The notes under the pieces were generated by a model. The model searched no databases. It had not been told where the DNA came from and saw nothing but the letters and a program-made list of their open reading frames with translations. The position numbers and the translations under genes are program-made. Below, piece after piece: positions 8,688-16,776 of a DNA stretch of 64,000 nucleotides; position 1 is the stretch's first letter; every line of letters begins with the position of its first letter. The stretch comes from Kiritimatiellaeota bacterium B1221 (GTDB lineage: Bacteria > Verrucomicrobiota > Kiritimatiellia > SS1-B-03-39 > UBA6053): the NCBI GenBank assembly GCA_029269125.1, contig JARHXX010000010.1:1-64000 (forward strand), in the 5' to 3' direction.

Positions 8688-9589
8688 TAATCAACCAGCA
8701 GCCCGTAGGCTTCCTGATACCTGACCAAAGTCTGCTGGATGACATCCTCCGGCAAGGTCACCGGCGTCTGTTTATCGAAGTCGATAGACAAAAGATAATT
8801 CCGCACAAACTGTTTGTCGAAGCTCGGCTGATCCTGACCGGGCGCATAGCCTTCCGCCGGCCAAAAACGGGAGGAGTCCGGGGTCAAAATTTCATCTCCC
8901 AACACCACGGTGCCCGCTTCGTTGACGCCAAACTCAAATTTGGTGTCCGCCAACAGAATGCCGCGCTCCGCGGCGTAAGCGCGCGCTTCACTATAAAGAG
9001 ACAAAGCCAATTCCTCTACCCGGTCGGCATGTGCCGCACCCAGAATCTCCCTGGCCTGTGCCGGGGAAATATTGATATCGTGTCCTCCGAGTTCCGCCTT
9101 GGTACTGGGGGTATAAATCGGGGCGGGCAACTCTTCACATTCCCGAAGCCCGGCAGGAAAAGGAATTTCGCAAACGGTTTGATCCTTCTGATAAGAAACC
9201 CAGCCCGATCCGGCCAGGTACCCCCGCACAATCGCTTCCACCGGCAAAATCTTTAAACGCTTGACCAACATACTCCGACCCGCCAACTGATCAGCGTACT
9301 GCTGAACCGACGCCGGCATTTCATTGAGATCGGCAGTAACAAAATGATGTTCGATCCGGTCTTTTAACCACTCGAACCAAAAGCAACTAATCTGGGTCAG
9401 CAGTACCCCCTTCCCCGGAATCCCGTTTTTCATAATCACATCAAAGGCCGAAATACGGTCGGTCGCCACAAACAGCAGATAATTTTCATCGACCTCATAC
9501 ACATCCCGCACCTTTCCCCGGGCCAGCAATTTCAACTCCGGGCAATCGGTTTCAAGCAGAGCGGTTTGGGGTAAGGGAATGGAATTCAT
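8687..9589 (-). CDS. purC: Phosphoribosylaminoimidazole-succinocarboxamide synthase
   Basis: 300 aa, the length of the longer ADE1-like class. Catalyses ATP-dependent joining of aspartate to CAIR, giving SAICAR, in de novo purine synthesis. Diagnostic segments are LLARGKVRDVYEVDENYLLFVATDRISAFDV near the N-terminus, VEAIVRGYLAGSGW in the middle, TPSTKAELGGHDINIS, and LADTKFEFG with LGDEILTPDSSRFWP near the C-terminus. It is first in a two-gene unit with the downstream MFS gene, which starts within its stop codon. Confidence 0.97.
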   Translation of the reverse strand: MNSIPLPQTALLETDCPELKLLARGKVRDVYEVDENYLLFVATDRISAFDVIMKNGIPGKGVLLTQISCFWFEWLKDRIEHHFVTADLNEMPASVQQYADQLAGRSMLVKRLKILPVEAIVRGYLAGSGWVSYQKDQTVCEIPFPAGLRECEELPAPIYTPSTKAELGGHDINISPAQAREILGAAHADRVEELALSLYSEARAYAAERGILLADTKFEFGVNEAGTVVLGDEILTPDSSRFWPAEGYAPGQDQPSFDKQFVRNYLLSIDFDKQTPVTLPEDVIQQTLVRYQEAYGLLVD

Positions 9590-9642
9590 AAATCTGTCCT
9601 AAAACTTAAAAGGTTTTTACTACAAAAATCTTAAATACTTTA

Positions 9643-9758
9643 ACCGCTAATCATCACTAATTTTGCGCTAATCATTGCGAACGGGGTTTTTACGATTTCG
9701 GGTTTAACTATCGAACACCCCATAATTAATTAGCGTAAAATTAGCGATAATTAGCGGT
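9643..9758. repeat. CGCTAAT-type inverted repeat element (host copy)
   Basis: Two 30-bp arms (9643-9672 and 9729-9758) are inverted copies with about four mismatches. Each arm has three heptamers of the type CGCTAAT, at 9645, 9655 and 9666, and mirrored at 9729, 9740 and 9750. The steps are 10 and 11 bp, one helical turn each. The same architecture recurs in the prophage at 27938-28063 and 29013-29042. It lies upstream of purC and downstream of the MerR-like gene and could act as a terminator hairpin, a protein-binding array or a MITE-like element. Confidence 0.75.
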
Positions 9759-9770
9759 AAAAAAATTCAA

Positions 9771-10316
9771 TCAAAAATCAAAAGCCTTGGAGGACCAGTT
9801 AATCGCCATGCGGATAATCGGACGCTCCTCTTCCACCCGACGCCGTACCTTCATCAACTGCTTGCGATACAGATCGACCACATGGTCCAGGCTTTCCCCC
9901 ATCTGGTGGCTGGCGAAAAGCTCCTCCTCCTTGGCGCCAAAATCCAGCCCCGCCTGTACCGGTCCGCGCAATAAATCAAATCCCAGGTCATACCCCGTCA
10001 GCAACAGACGGTTGGGATCCCGATTGTCAAAAGGACAACTATCCAAATACCAAGTGGGAGAGTTACTGAGGGTGTGCAAATTCAGCAGACGCAAAACTTT
10101 GATTTCTTTGCGGAACAAATCCTGAATATCTCCAACCTGCACCCCGAAAGTGCGCAGCGCCGTGCATTTTTTAATAAAGTTGATGTATCCCCGGGAATAC
10201 ATTTCCGGCTCCTCCGGTTTATACAGATCCAGCCCCCCCTGGATTTGCCCCACATACACATGGTTTTTCCCCACTTCCCGGCAAAGATCCTGCAGACTGA
10301 ATTTCCGCCGACTCAT
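9771..10316 (-). CDS. MerR-like DNA-binding regulator
   Basis: 181 aa. Residues 5-75 resemble a MerR winged helix-turn-helix: FSLQDLCREVGKNHVYV, then an aromatic-rich recognition segment (MYSRGYINFIKKCTALRTFG) and VGDIQDLFRKE. The remainder shows no known effector domain and ends in a basic helix (RKQLMKVRRRVEEERP). Its start overlaps the stop of the upstream membrane-protein gene as ATGA, so the pair is co-translated and the membrane protein may be its regulator or partner (inference). Confidence 0.5.
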   Translation of the reverse strand: MSRRKFSLQDLCREVGKNHVYVGQIQGGLDLYKPEEPEMYSRGYINFIKKCTALRTFGVQVGDIQDLFRKEIKVLRLLNLHTLSNSPTWYLDSCPFDNRDPNRLLLTGYDLGFDLLRGPVQAGLDFGAKEEELFASHQMGESLDHVVDLYRKQLMKVRRRVEEERPIIRMAINWSSKAFDF

Positions 10317-10783
10317 AACCGGAATCCTTCCATCAGCACAAACAAAATCACTGCACTCATATAACAGGTCAATCCCACCATCAAAATTCCTTTAGCCAAA
10401 TGATATCGACGCGTCCGGAAATTCCGCAAATCCAACATCGCAATCAAAGTCGGCTCCAATCCGCCATCACAAGCATGCTGAGTCGCCCAGCGTAATTGTA
10501 AGGGCCCTGTAAACAAGACCACGGCAGAAGTTACACACAACAAGAGTCCACAAGCCAATAATAATGCCGGCACCCAGCCCGCGGCCGCAATTCGATGCCC
10601 GCTGAAACCGGAGATGGTCAGACAGATGGTGATCAAACTCAGCATTAATCCCGACCGGGCTTGCAAAATTGTAAAATGCGACACAATCCGATCATGAAAC
10701 GCCACCGGGGACTCCAGCTGCAACACATCGCGCATATAAGCGATTTCCTGTTGAGGGCTGAGCGTTTTAAAAGGGCGTTTCAT
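10313..10783 (-). CDS. Small membrane protein of unknown function
   Basis: 156 aa. Three hydrophobic segments are visible: about residues 40-60 (LMLSLITICLTISGF), 68-92 (WVPALLLACGLLLCVTSAVVLF) and 133-153 (GILMVGLTCYMSAVILFVL), with a cytoplasmic-looking charged N-terminus. No family is recognised. First gene of a two-gene operon with the MerR-like gene and the last host gene before the prophage. Confidence 0.6.
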   Translation of the reverse strand: MKRPFKTLSPQQEIAYMRDVLQLESPVAFHDRIVSHFTILQARSGLMLSLITICLTISGFSGHRIAAAGWVPALLLACGLLLCVTSAVVLFTGPLQLRWATQHACDGGLEPTLIAMLDLRNFRTRRYHLAKGILMVGLTCYMSAVILFVLMEGFRL

Positions 10784-10992
10784 AACATTGATCTAATTGA
10801 AAACCCGCTCTGAGGCAAGCCTATGATCAAATGTTGCTTCTTTGATTACCGGACAGGCTCAGAACCTGCCAACCCCCTCGGGCTTCGCCCGACCACCGGA
10901 GATTTATGTTTGAAATTGGTTGATGTGGCTTGATTTGGGTTGATGTGACTGGAAATCAACGACTTGCGACGGATATTGGAGGTTATGACTCA

Positions 10993-11043
10993 AGAAATGT
11001 TTGGAATGGGTAGTCAGTGAGGCGAGAAATGATTGGAATGGGT
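10993..11043. repeat. Left-end direct repeats, candidate transposase-binding sites
   Basis: AGAAATGTTTGGAATGGGT (10993-11011) and AGAAATGATTGGAATGGGT (11025-11043) differ by one base and are 32 bp apart, just outside the stop of the portal gene. At the other end of the prophage two copies of TGAAAAGGGT occur in inverted orientation. Paired, inverted subterminal repeats are what a MuA-type transposase binds. The assignment is inferred. Confidence 0.45.
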
Positions 11044-11045
11044 CT

Positions 11046-12548
11046 TTATGCGCTTTCAATTCCGTTTAGTGCGGCGGTGGTTAGAACACGGGTTGCCAGG
11101 TCAACGGCATCTGATTGTGGCATGCTGAATGCCGCGGTGAGGGCAATGACTGCTTCTTCCGGGGTTTCGGCAGTAAGAATGATTTGAGCGGCTTCCGCTG
11201 AGCGGTTGCGTCTGGTTCGCGCCCAGTCGGCGGAGGCCCGGCGGACTGCTTGCAGACTTGCCGCCTGGCCTTTGATGGCGTCAGGTTCTGAGTCTGCTGA
11301 AAATGGGCTGACCGTTCCTGATGTAGATGGGGTTGCCCGCATCAATGGGAACCCTACTCGTTTACTGAGGAGTTCCAGGCCTTCGTCGGTTACCTGGTAG
11401 CCTGCTTTCGAGAGTGCAGAGATCAAGGAACCGGAAATTTCGGCTTCTTCAGCTTCGACGGCACCCCAGATGGGCTCTGGAGTTTCGCCAGGAATGCTAT
11501 TGATGCGCATTATCTGGGTGAAGAGCTGGAGCTTAATTGTGTGGCTGAGGGTCGATGCATCAAAGCGTTTGATATCCTCACGGACGTCTCCCTGGAGATC
11601 GGCAACTCCAGACCCCATGCCGGTGGCATCTGCGGATGCGGAAAGGGTTTGGCCTAAAATGAATTTTGATTTTTCTCGCTGGGCTACATTGAGAAATTTC
11701 TCATACACATCGCCGGATGAAGATTTTGAGGCTTCTGCGATTTCGACCTGGGTTTCGTTGGAAACGACTAAACCGAAGAGTTTTTTGGCTTTGGAAAAGG
11801 CTCTTTCCATGATCCGGCGGGAATTGTCGTCATTCTGATCATATTTTCCAACCAAAAATGGACTGCCAAAGCGGTCGAGGAACTGGATCCACCAATCCCG
11901 ATCCATGGCGGTGAACAGACACCAGAAAACCAAAGCTCGAAAAGGGCCGCCAAATTGGTGTGGCGTTGAAAGCAAGTGGCCTTGGTGAACGATATAGCGG
12001 GCCCGATCGATTTCGATGAGCTTCCCGGTGGCATATCCTGCTTCATTCAGCTCTCGGATATGGGGTTTCCCTTGGTAAAATTCAATTAGATTGTGGTCAA
12101 CGGGTCGCAGCTCCGCGAGTTCGAAGCGGATGCTGGGTTTAGCCGAACGACGGAATATTTTTTCGACAACGGCCACCGGATACAGGCAGGAATCCATTAA
12201 ATGTGCGAGTCCGATCATCCAGTTCTCTGCGTTTGCGGTGGCATCCTGTATGAACTCAGCCGGGAATTGATTATCCGGATCTTCAGCTTCTATGCTGAAG
12301 GTGTCCCCGATTACTGCCAATTTCCGCTTGGACAGCTCCGCCTGCAGGTGAGAGTCGGATGAGATTAAATCCCGATAGATGGTAAAGAGGTCCGTACAAT
12401 CTCCCTGGATGCTGGAATCAATGGCCGCGTGTACCCGATCAACATTCAACGAATTGGCAATTTGATCCGGATAGACGAACTTGGTGTTAGCATCTTCGGA
12501 ATCATCCAGGCGTTTCTTTTTGGGTTTAAGAACTTCTCTCCATCTCAT
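11046..12548 (-). CDS. Mu gp29-like portal protein (DUF935)
   Basis: 500 aa, the expected size for the Mu portal family, which forms the dodecameric DNA gate of the capsid. Typical features are IYRDLISSDSHLQAELSKRKLAVIGDTF near the N-terminus, the middle segment AMDRDWWIQFLDRFGSPFLVGKY, and FILGQTLSASADATGMGSG followed by DIKRFDASTLSHTIKLQLFTQIMRIN. Its ATG overlaps the stop of the terminase nuclease gene (ATGA). It is the last gene of the leftward late operon and ends close to the left prophage end. Confidence 0.92.
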   Translation of the reverse strand: MRWREVLKPKKKRLDDSEDANTKFVYPDQIANSLNVDRVHAAIDSSIQGDCTDLFTIYRDLISSDSHLQAELSKRKLAVIGDTFSIEAEDPDNQFPAEFIQDATANAENWMIGLAHLMDSCLYPVAVVEKIFRRSAKPSIRFELAELRPVDHNLIEFYQGKPHIRELNEAGYATGKLIEIDRARYIVHQGHLLSTPHQFGGPFRALVFWCLFTAMDRDWWIQFLDRFGSPFLVGKYDQNDDNSRRIMERAFSKAKKLFGLVVSNETQVEIAEASKSSSGDVYEKFLNVAQREKSKFILGQTLSASADATGMGSGVADLQGDVREDIKRFDASTLSHTIKLQLFTQIMRINSIPGETPEPIWGAVEAEEAEISGSLISALSKAGYQVTDEGLELLSKRVGFPLMRATPSTSGTVSPFSADSEPDAIKGQAASLQAVRRASADWARTRRNRSAEAAQIILTAETPEEAVIALTAAFSMPQSDAVDLATRVLTTAALNGIESA

Positions 12549-13261
12549 AATGCAAACCTCTGTGTTGTTTCATCGTCCCGGACATCCCCGGGGCGCATGG
12601 GAAAATTGTCGTGATTGCCAGCACTACTGATATGCTGGCCGGTATTTGCTGCAGAAATTTGCACCGGTCCGGATCTGGAGATCAGGCCATGCAGCGCATT
12701 TTTAACGGCGTCAAATACATCCCCGTGGCCTCCGGCATTATCCAGCTCGGTGGTGAAGGATCCTCTATCGCGTTTGACCAGGCGGAAATCATTGGAAAGC
12801 CATTTGGATTCCGGGAGTAAAAGGTGTCCATCTTCCATGGTATTTATGAGGAGGTTCCCCAAATACACTTTCATGGGCATCTCTTCGCCCTGGTAACGGT
12901 GTTTTTCGGTACTGGAAACCAGCTCCGTTATGCAAGTCCCCCGTAAATATTTACGGAGATCAGAAGCAAAATAGCGTTCATTGGAGGCATCGACCACCAG
13001 GCGGCGGGGTTTCAGGCCATGCGGTAAATTGGTGAGTGCCTGCTTTATGAGTGCCCGGGCGATGTCCGGGTCATTGGTTTTCCAACGGCAGGCCAGCCGG
13101 ACGATGTAATCGAGCCCCACCTTTTGAACACAGGCAAATCCGGTCGGGTTGGAGGTCTGATTTTCAGTGGTCGCAGGGTCCACACCAAAAGCGATCGGGC
13201 AATTTGGTACCAGGAGAGATTTCCAGTCATCGGAGAATGCTTCTTTAATGGAGATCATAGG
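12545..13261 (-). CDS. Terminase large subunit, nuclease half (Mu gp28 C-terminal)
   Basis: 238 aa starting at MISIKEAF. It has the RNase-H-like nuclease fold of TerL with its metal-binding acids: IAFGVDPATT, RRLVVDASNE and GGHGDVFDAVKNAL. It cuts concatemeric or host-flanked DNA during packaging. The ATG overlaps the stop of the ATPase gene (ATGA) and has GGAGG 10 nt upstream, supporting independent initiation. In Mu these two halves are one protein of about 550 aa. A single C missing from a CCC run at the junction would equally explain the split. Confidence 0.85.
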   Translation of the reverse strand, partial: PMISIKEAFSDDWKSLLVPNCPIAFGVDPATTENQTSNPTGFACVQKVGLDYIVRLACRWKTNDPDIARALIKQALTNLPHGLKPRRLVVDASNERYFASDLRKYLRGTCITELVSSTEKHRYQGEEMPMKVYLGNLLINTMEDGHLLLPESKWLSNDFRLVKRDRGSFTTELDNAGGHGDVFDAVKNALHGLISRSGPVQISAANTGQHISSAGNHDNFPMRPGDVRDDETTQRFAL

Positions 13262-14160
13262 GAAAGTGCCTCCGTGATGTCGATGGCTATGCCCTTTTCT
13301 TTGCCGGCTTCCATCGCGTAATTCAAAGCCATGAGAGAAACGGCGGAGGTACCGCCCCGAGTGTATGTGCAACGGTTGTTTCGATCCCAGGCGGTTTTGT
13401 CGTGCGCAAGTGCGCGGTCCTCTTCTGGGCTAATCGCCTCACCGGTGATGGGGTGATAAAGCGGAAAGCCGGCCGCGTAGCGATCATCCGCAGTTACCCG
13501 ATGAATGGGGATCCCCATTTCGGAGATGTACCAGTTCCCTTCCGGATTGATGGTGAACTCGGTGCCCGGCGGGGGCGCGGTCATCTCATAGGAGAAGTGG
13601 GCATCATCCGGTGGCGGGGTGGATGCCAGGATCGCAAATAGTTCCGGGTTTTCGGCCATGAAAGGCTGCACTGCCTCCCAGACGGCTTGAAAATCGCGGA
13701 TGCGTCCAAACTCATCGATGAACAAGTTCGCTCCGTAACCGACAGCAGTATCCGGATTGGCGGCCACCACGATCGACCGGGAATAGATTGTGTTGGTATG
13801 CCAGATCCGGCATTCCAACTTCTGCTGCTCGAAAACTTCACAGACGTCATCGATGCCCAGGCCATCGATCGAGGAAGTCAGTTTGCCACCGGTTTCCGAA
13901 AGCGCCCGGCGGTAGGCGTCGATCAGGATCTGCCAGACCAAGGCCTCCTTTTTAAGAAATTCTCCGCCAATTTTTACCGAAGCCGAAAGGTAAGTGTTGA
14001 GATTCCCGGCCTTTGCCAGATTTTCGTCCAGGCCCCGGGCTCCCATGGTAAAAGATTTTCCTGATCGACGCGCCCAGGACCACGCCTGGATCCGGTATTT
14101 CCGGTTCCAGAAAGGTTGCTTGGCCCAAGGCCGCATTTGAATGGCGGGTTCGTTATTCAT
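13255..14160 (-). CDS. Terminase large subunit, ATPase half (Mu gp28 N-terminal)
   Basis: 301 aa. The packaging motor domain: Walker A-like WARRSGKSF near residue 33, Walker B NLFIDEFG near 146, and the coupling segment FAILASTPPPD. It ends at TEALSL* exactly where the nuclease ORF begins. It pairs with the downstream nuclease half to make a functional TerL, either as two interacting chains or as one broken gene. The upstream gap to the gp27 gene holds two REP-like hairpins rather than a gene. Confidence 0.88.
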   Translation of the reverse strand: MNNEPAIQMRPWAKQPFWNRKYRIQAWSWARRSGKSFTMGARGLDENLAKAGNLNTYLSASVKIGGEFLKKEALVWQILIDAYRRALSETGGKLTSSIDGLGIDDVCEVFEQQKLECRIWHTNTIYSRSIVVAANPDTAVGYGANLFIDEFGRIRDFQAVWEAVQPFMAENPELFAILASTPPPDDAHFSYEMTAPPPGTEFTINPEGNWYISEMGIPIHRVTADDRYAAGFPLYHPITGEAISPEEDRALAHDKTAWDRNNRCTYTRGGTSAVSLMALNYAMEAGKEKGIAIDITEALSL

Positions 14161-14188
14161 GGTTGAAGTTATGGGATGATAGGGAAGA

Positions 14189-14225
14189 AGGCTAAAAGCC
14201 TGGTCACTTCAGGCTGAAAGCCTGA
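14189..14225. repeat. Two GGCTnAAAGCC hairpins inside the packaging operon
   Basis: AGGCTAAAAGCCT (14189-14201) and TCAGGCTGAAAGCCTGA (14209-14225) lie side by side between the gp27 and TerL genes. They look like small dispersed REP-type hairpins inserted in an otherwise tightly overlapping operon. They might reduce read-through into terLS genes but have no T-tract. Confidence 0.55.
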
Positions 14226-14226
14226 G

Positions 14227-14837
14227 TTACGCATAGGGGTTTTCTCCAAACATCATTTGCCGCAGAGTTTCGATTTTCACGGTTCGTTCTTCCTTGCCGG
14301 CGGCCACCGCTTTGGCTTCCTCGTTATCGTACCACTTGATAAAGAGATCCGCGGTTTCCCGCTGGAACTTAGCCTCGGCCAGGTCGAGGGAGCGTGTTCT
14401 CTGATCCAGTTGTAACTGACGGAGATCCGCCTGACGAAGTGAGGTGAGCGCTCCAATAATATCTGGGAGGATTCATCGTCAAAAGCTGAAGCTTCAAGGA
14501 GCTCCATGATTTTGCCGGTGGCGATCGCCTGGGCTCCGGCCGACATATTGGATCCGGCCGTGTGAGCTAAACGAGAGGCATATTCTGCCACCGTTTTAAT
14601 GGACTCTTCCTTTTCCCGTTTGCGCTCCCAGTCCCGGAACTGGTTTTGTCTCCAGTTGGACAAGTTTTCATCGTTCACATCCGCGCCGGAAAAACGAAGG
14701 GTCAAAACTTCCTTCACCTCCGGCAAAGCATTTAACCAGGGGAGAATGCGGGTTGAAGTTTCCCCATTCAGGAGACGCATATTTACTTCCTGGCGGATCT
14801 TATGGGGAAGGCTGGCAATTTTTCCGGGAGGTGGCAT
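14227..14837 (-). pseudogene. Mu gp27-like small terminase/DUF3486 gene with a one-base frameshift
   Basis: The start at 14837 gives MPPPGKIASLPHKIRQEVNM and about 124 residues of normal helical sequence. The direct frame then runs into a low-complexity tail (HAPSTWPRLSSSGKPRISL) to 14277. Shifting by one base near 14464-14466 restores a convincing C-terminus: DIIGALTSLRQADLRQLQLD, then LAEAKFQRETADLFIKWYD and QMMFGENPYA, ending with TAA at 14227-14229. The restored protein is 203 aa. A single C missing from TCCTCCC would explain it. This subunit recognises DNA for packaging. It may be a real lesion, a sequencing error or, least likely, recoding. Confidence 0.8.
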
Positions 14838-14838
14838 T

Positions 14839-15096
14839 TTATTCTCCCCGCTCGTGATAAAGAATGCCCGGAGACGTTACCTGCCAATGCTTTGAGGACC
14901 CCAATCCGCCATGCTGAACTGAAACAAAGTCCATGCCCAGCAGGAACACCAAAGCTTCATCAACCTGTTTCTCTTCGAGTTCGATGTCCAGCATCCCCCG
15001 CATATTGATCATGCGGGTGATTTGGGAGAGCTCAAAAGCGCCGGTAGGTCTGAGCGCCAAATATTCGAGTACGGTTTTACGGATTTCTTCGTTCAT
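14839..15096 (-). CDS. Small winged-helix-like phage protein (Mu gp26 position)
   Basis: 85 aa. Its predicted pattern (MNEEIRKTVLEYLALRPTGA, FELSQITRMINMRG, DIELEEKQVDEALVFLLGMD, FVSVQHGG) is that of a small winged helix. Mu-like phages usually have a similar small protein just before the small terminase. Its ATG directly follows the upstream TGA, and its TAA is one base from the gp27 start, so it is tightly coupled in the leftward late operon. The function is not known. Confidence 0.6.
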   Translation of the reverse strand: MNEEIRKTVLEYLALRPTGAFELSQITRMINMRGMLDIELEEKQVDEALVFLLGMDFVSVQHGGLGSSKHWQVTSPGILYHERGE

Positions 15097-15699
15097 TCAT
15101 CGATCCTCTTTGTAGAATTTCACAGAGGTGTTCGGGACGGAGATGTCTTTGTGGCCACCGGAGAGAAGTAAGTGTCGGACGATGGTGCCGTTGGGATAAT
15201 CCCTGCCTAATTTCTTTAAGTAGAAATGAGTTCGGTTTCCATTCACCCCGGGATTTGGTTTCCCATCTTTGGTTGAGGTATGATAGTTGATGCGCTCCAG
15301 GAGGATGCCATTATGCCAAAGCTCAATGGTCTCACAGTTTCCCCAATGCTTACTTGATAAAAGGACGGCGGCGTGATTTCGATCTTCGGCTTTTGATTTC
15401 CAGTAGAATGTATAATTCCGGTCGCTGTAATTTGTGGGCCATGAAAAATAGCCTTGGCCGTCAGGTTCGGGTGTGGGCGTGGGTTCCGGGTTTTCCACGG
15501 GGACCGTGGAACTACCTTTTGAATCCCGGTACTCCTGCCAGATGTCACCTGCAATTTCTTCAAGGCGCTCCCATTCCTCCTGGGTGAGCAGTGACTCATC
15601 TCCCGGACGGGATGCGCAGCCCGAAAAAAGGATGAAAGGAATCGTGAAAAGCGCAAAGATGAAAATGAAAGAGAAGAGCTGGAACAGTTTATTTTTCAT
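15097..15699 (-). CDS. Phage-encoded lipoprotein of unknown function
   Basis: 200 aa from the ATG at 15699 (MKNKLFQLFSF), chosen because it gives a clean signal sequence. A long hydrophobic stretch ends in FSGCASRPG, a lipobox with the lipidated Cys. A charged segment, a Pro/Thr/Glu linker (PEPTPTPEPDG) and a C-terminal domain with many Tyr/Trp/His residues follow. The domain is not recognised. It overlaps the upstream 40-aa ORF by 11 bp. Its place in the lysis-position operon suggests an envelope role, for instance outer-spanin-like or superinfection exclusion (inference). Confidence 0.6.
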   Translation of the reverse strand: MKNKLFQLFSFIFIFALFTIPFILFSGCASRPGDESLLTQEEWERLEEIAGDIWQEYRDSKGSSTVPVENPEPTPTPEPDGQGYFSWPTNYSDRNYTFYWKSKAEDRNHAAVLLSSKHWGNCETIELWHNGILLERINYHTSTKDGKPNPGVNGNRTHFYLKKLGRDYPNGTIVRHLLLSGGHKDISVPNTSVKFYKEDR

Positions 15700-15811
15700 G
15701 TGGGGTGTCTCCGGATTTCGGTTTGATTCGTAAAATTTCCGCAATGCGGCGGATCATGATAGTGGCGTATTTTTTGATCAGGTAGGTTTTGATAGATTTC
15801 GGTACGGTCAT
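15689..15811 (-). CDS. Tiny basic phage protein (40 aa)
   Basis: MTVPKSIKTYLIKKYATIMI begins a 40-residue, strongly basic ORF. The ATG overlaps the subtilase stop as ATGA, and the 3' end overlaps the lipoprotein gene by 11 bp. Coupling on both sides supports a real gene in the operon. No function is known. Confidence 0.5.
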   Translation of the reverse strand: MTVPKSIKTYLIKKYATIMIRRIAEILRIKPKSGDTPHEK

Positions 15812-16605
15812 TTGGTTCGCTCCCAATAGGTGGTGATGTCGCCGAACCCGGCGACAGGATGCCGGTCACCTTTGCGCCAACCCTCTGCCACGGTTACGCG
15901 ATCCACCAGCCAGGTGTGTGCCTCCTGCTGTGAAAAGCGATAACCCGAGAAATCACGCGCCATGATTCCACAGACAAAGGGAGAGGCGAACGAGGTGCCG
16001 GAAACGATGACAAAGCTATGGTATCCGGGGTGCCAAAGCCTGATGTCACGGCCCCAGCCCATACAGAAAATGCGGGAGCCATCCGAAGAACTGGCAGCCG
16101 GAAATCCGTTGCGGTTCGCAGATCCGATCAAGTAGATGTTTGGCAAATGCTGTAATGCTTTTTGAGGCCAGGCGATATCATCGTCGATGTCCCATTTGGA
16201 ATTAAAGTTTCCGGAAGCAAAAAAGACATTGGAGGATCCAAGCTGCCGGGGGATCTGTTTTGCTTTTGAGGATTGGGTCCACATCATTTCCTGCATGGAG
16301 GCATTAAACTCATCGTCCTTGTCCCAGGTTCCAAAAGAGCAGTTGCAAAGGTCAGGGTCGACCGCTTCGATCGCGTCCGCCCAATCGTAAGGATTTTGCT
16401 TTTGCAGTTGGATGTAGGGATAGAAAATGATTCTGACTTCATCCTGTTTGCCGTGACCTTTGAGAAAGGCTTCGGCCACCATTTCGCCGTGAGGGTCCAA
16501 GGTCTTTGCTTCCTGTAATACTTCAAAAGAGGCATTGGGATATTCGTTGCGGAGATGCCGGGAAGGCATCATGCCCTGGTTGTCACAGATCAGAACCGTT
16601 TTCAT
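15808..16605 (-). CDS. Subtilisin-like serine protease (S8) in the phage late operon
   Basis: 265 aa from MKTVLICDNQG. The subtilase catalytic set is in order: D8 (LICDNQG), H39 (DPHGEMVAEAFL), oxyanion N133 (FFASGNFN) and nucleophile S205 in SGTSFASPFVCGIMA. There is no signal peptide or propeptide, and it is about the size of the bare catalytic domain. It starts inside the stop of the small lipoprotein gene and ends inside the start of the 40-aa ORF. A subtilase is unusual in a Mu-like phage. It may help host lysis, process virion proteins or be cargo (inference). Confidence 0.85.
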   Translation of the reverse strand: MKTVLICDNQGMMPSRHLRNEYPNASFEVLQEAKTLDPHGEMVAEAFLKGHGKQDEVRIIFYPYIQLQKQNPYDWADAIEAVDPDLCNCSFGTWDKDDEFNASMQEMMWTQSSKAKQIPRQLGSSNVFFASGNFNSKWDIDDDIAWPQKALQHLPNIYLIGSANRNGFPAASSSDGSRIFCMGWGRDIRLWHPGYHSFVIVSGTSFASPFVCGIMARDFSGYRFSQQEAHTWLVDRVTVAEGWRKGDRHPVAGFGDITTYWERTK

Positions 16606-16775
16606 AATCCACCCTCGCTTTTCGGAGACCAGTCCACCTGGTTGAAGTCCCGCCAATCCCCGTAGGGCTGTTTGGGCGTGGAGCTGCAGGAGCTGCAAAG
16701 CAGAATGAGGGTGGCGAGCAGCATGGCTGCCAAGGCGACGAAAACCGAAGTGTGATACAAAGGGAGTTTTTTCAT
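16602..16775 (-). CDS. Small lipoprotein, outer-spanin-like
   Basis: 57 aa. MKKLPLYHTSVFVALAAMLL begins a signal sequence that ends LILLCSSCSSTP, with C30 the likely lipidated residue (Ser at -1). A short hydrophilic tail follows. Small lipoproteins of this kind in lysis operons are often outer-membrane spanins, and a TM/coiled-coil protein that could serve as partner lies two genes upstream. It starts one base after the hydrolase stop and overlaps the subtilase start (ATGA). Confidence 0.6.
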   Translation of the reverse strand: MKKLPLYHTSVFVALAAMLLATLILLCSSCSSTPKQPYGDWRDFNQVDWSPKSEGGL

Positions 16776-16776
16776 T

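Noticed and set aside
10940-10957. Phage left end at TGTGACTGG (10944)
   Set aside because: It has a matching inverted GACTGGAAATC on the right, but the flanking 5-mers (GTTGA and CCTGT) differ and the right site lies inside the candidate binding repeats at 45258-45289.
13259-13372. N-terminal extension of the terminase nuclease ORF (MHIHSGRYLRR...)
   Set aside because: It is antiphase to the well-supported ATPase coding sequence and has no TerL similarity.
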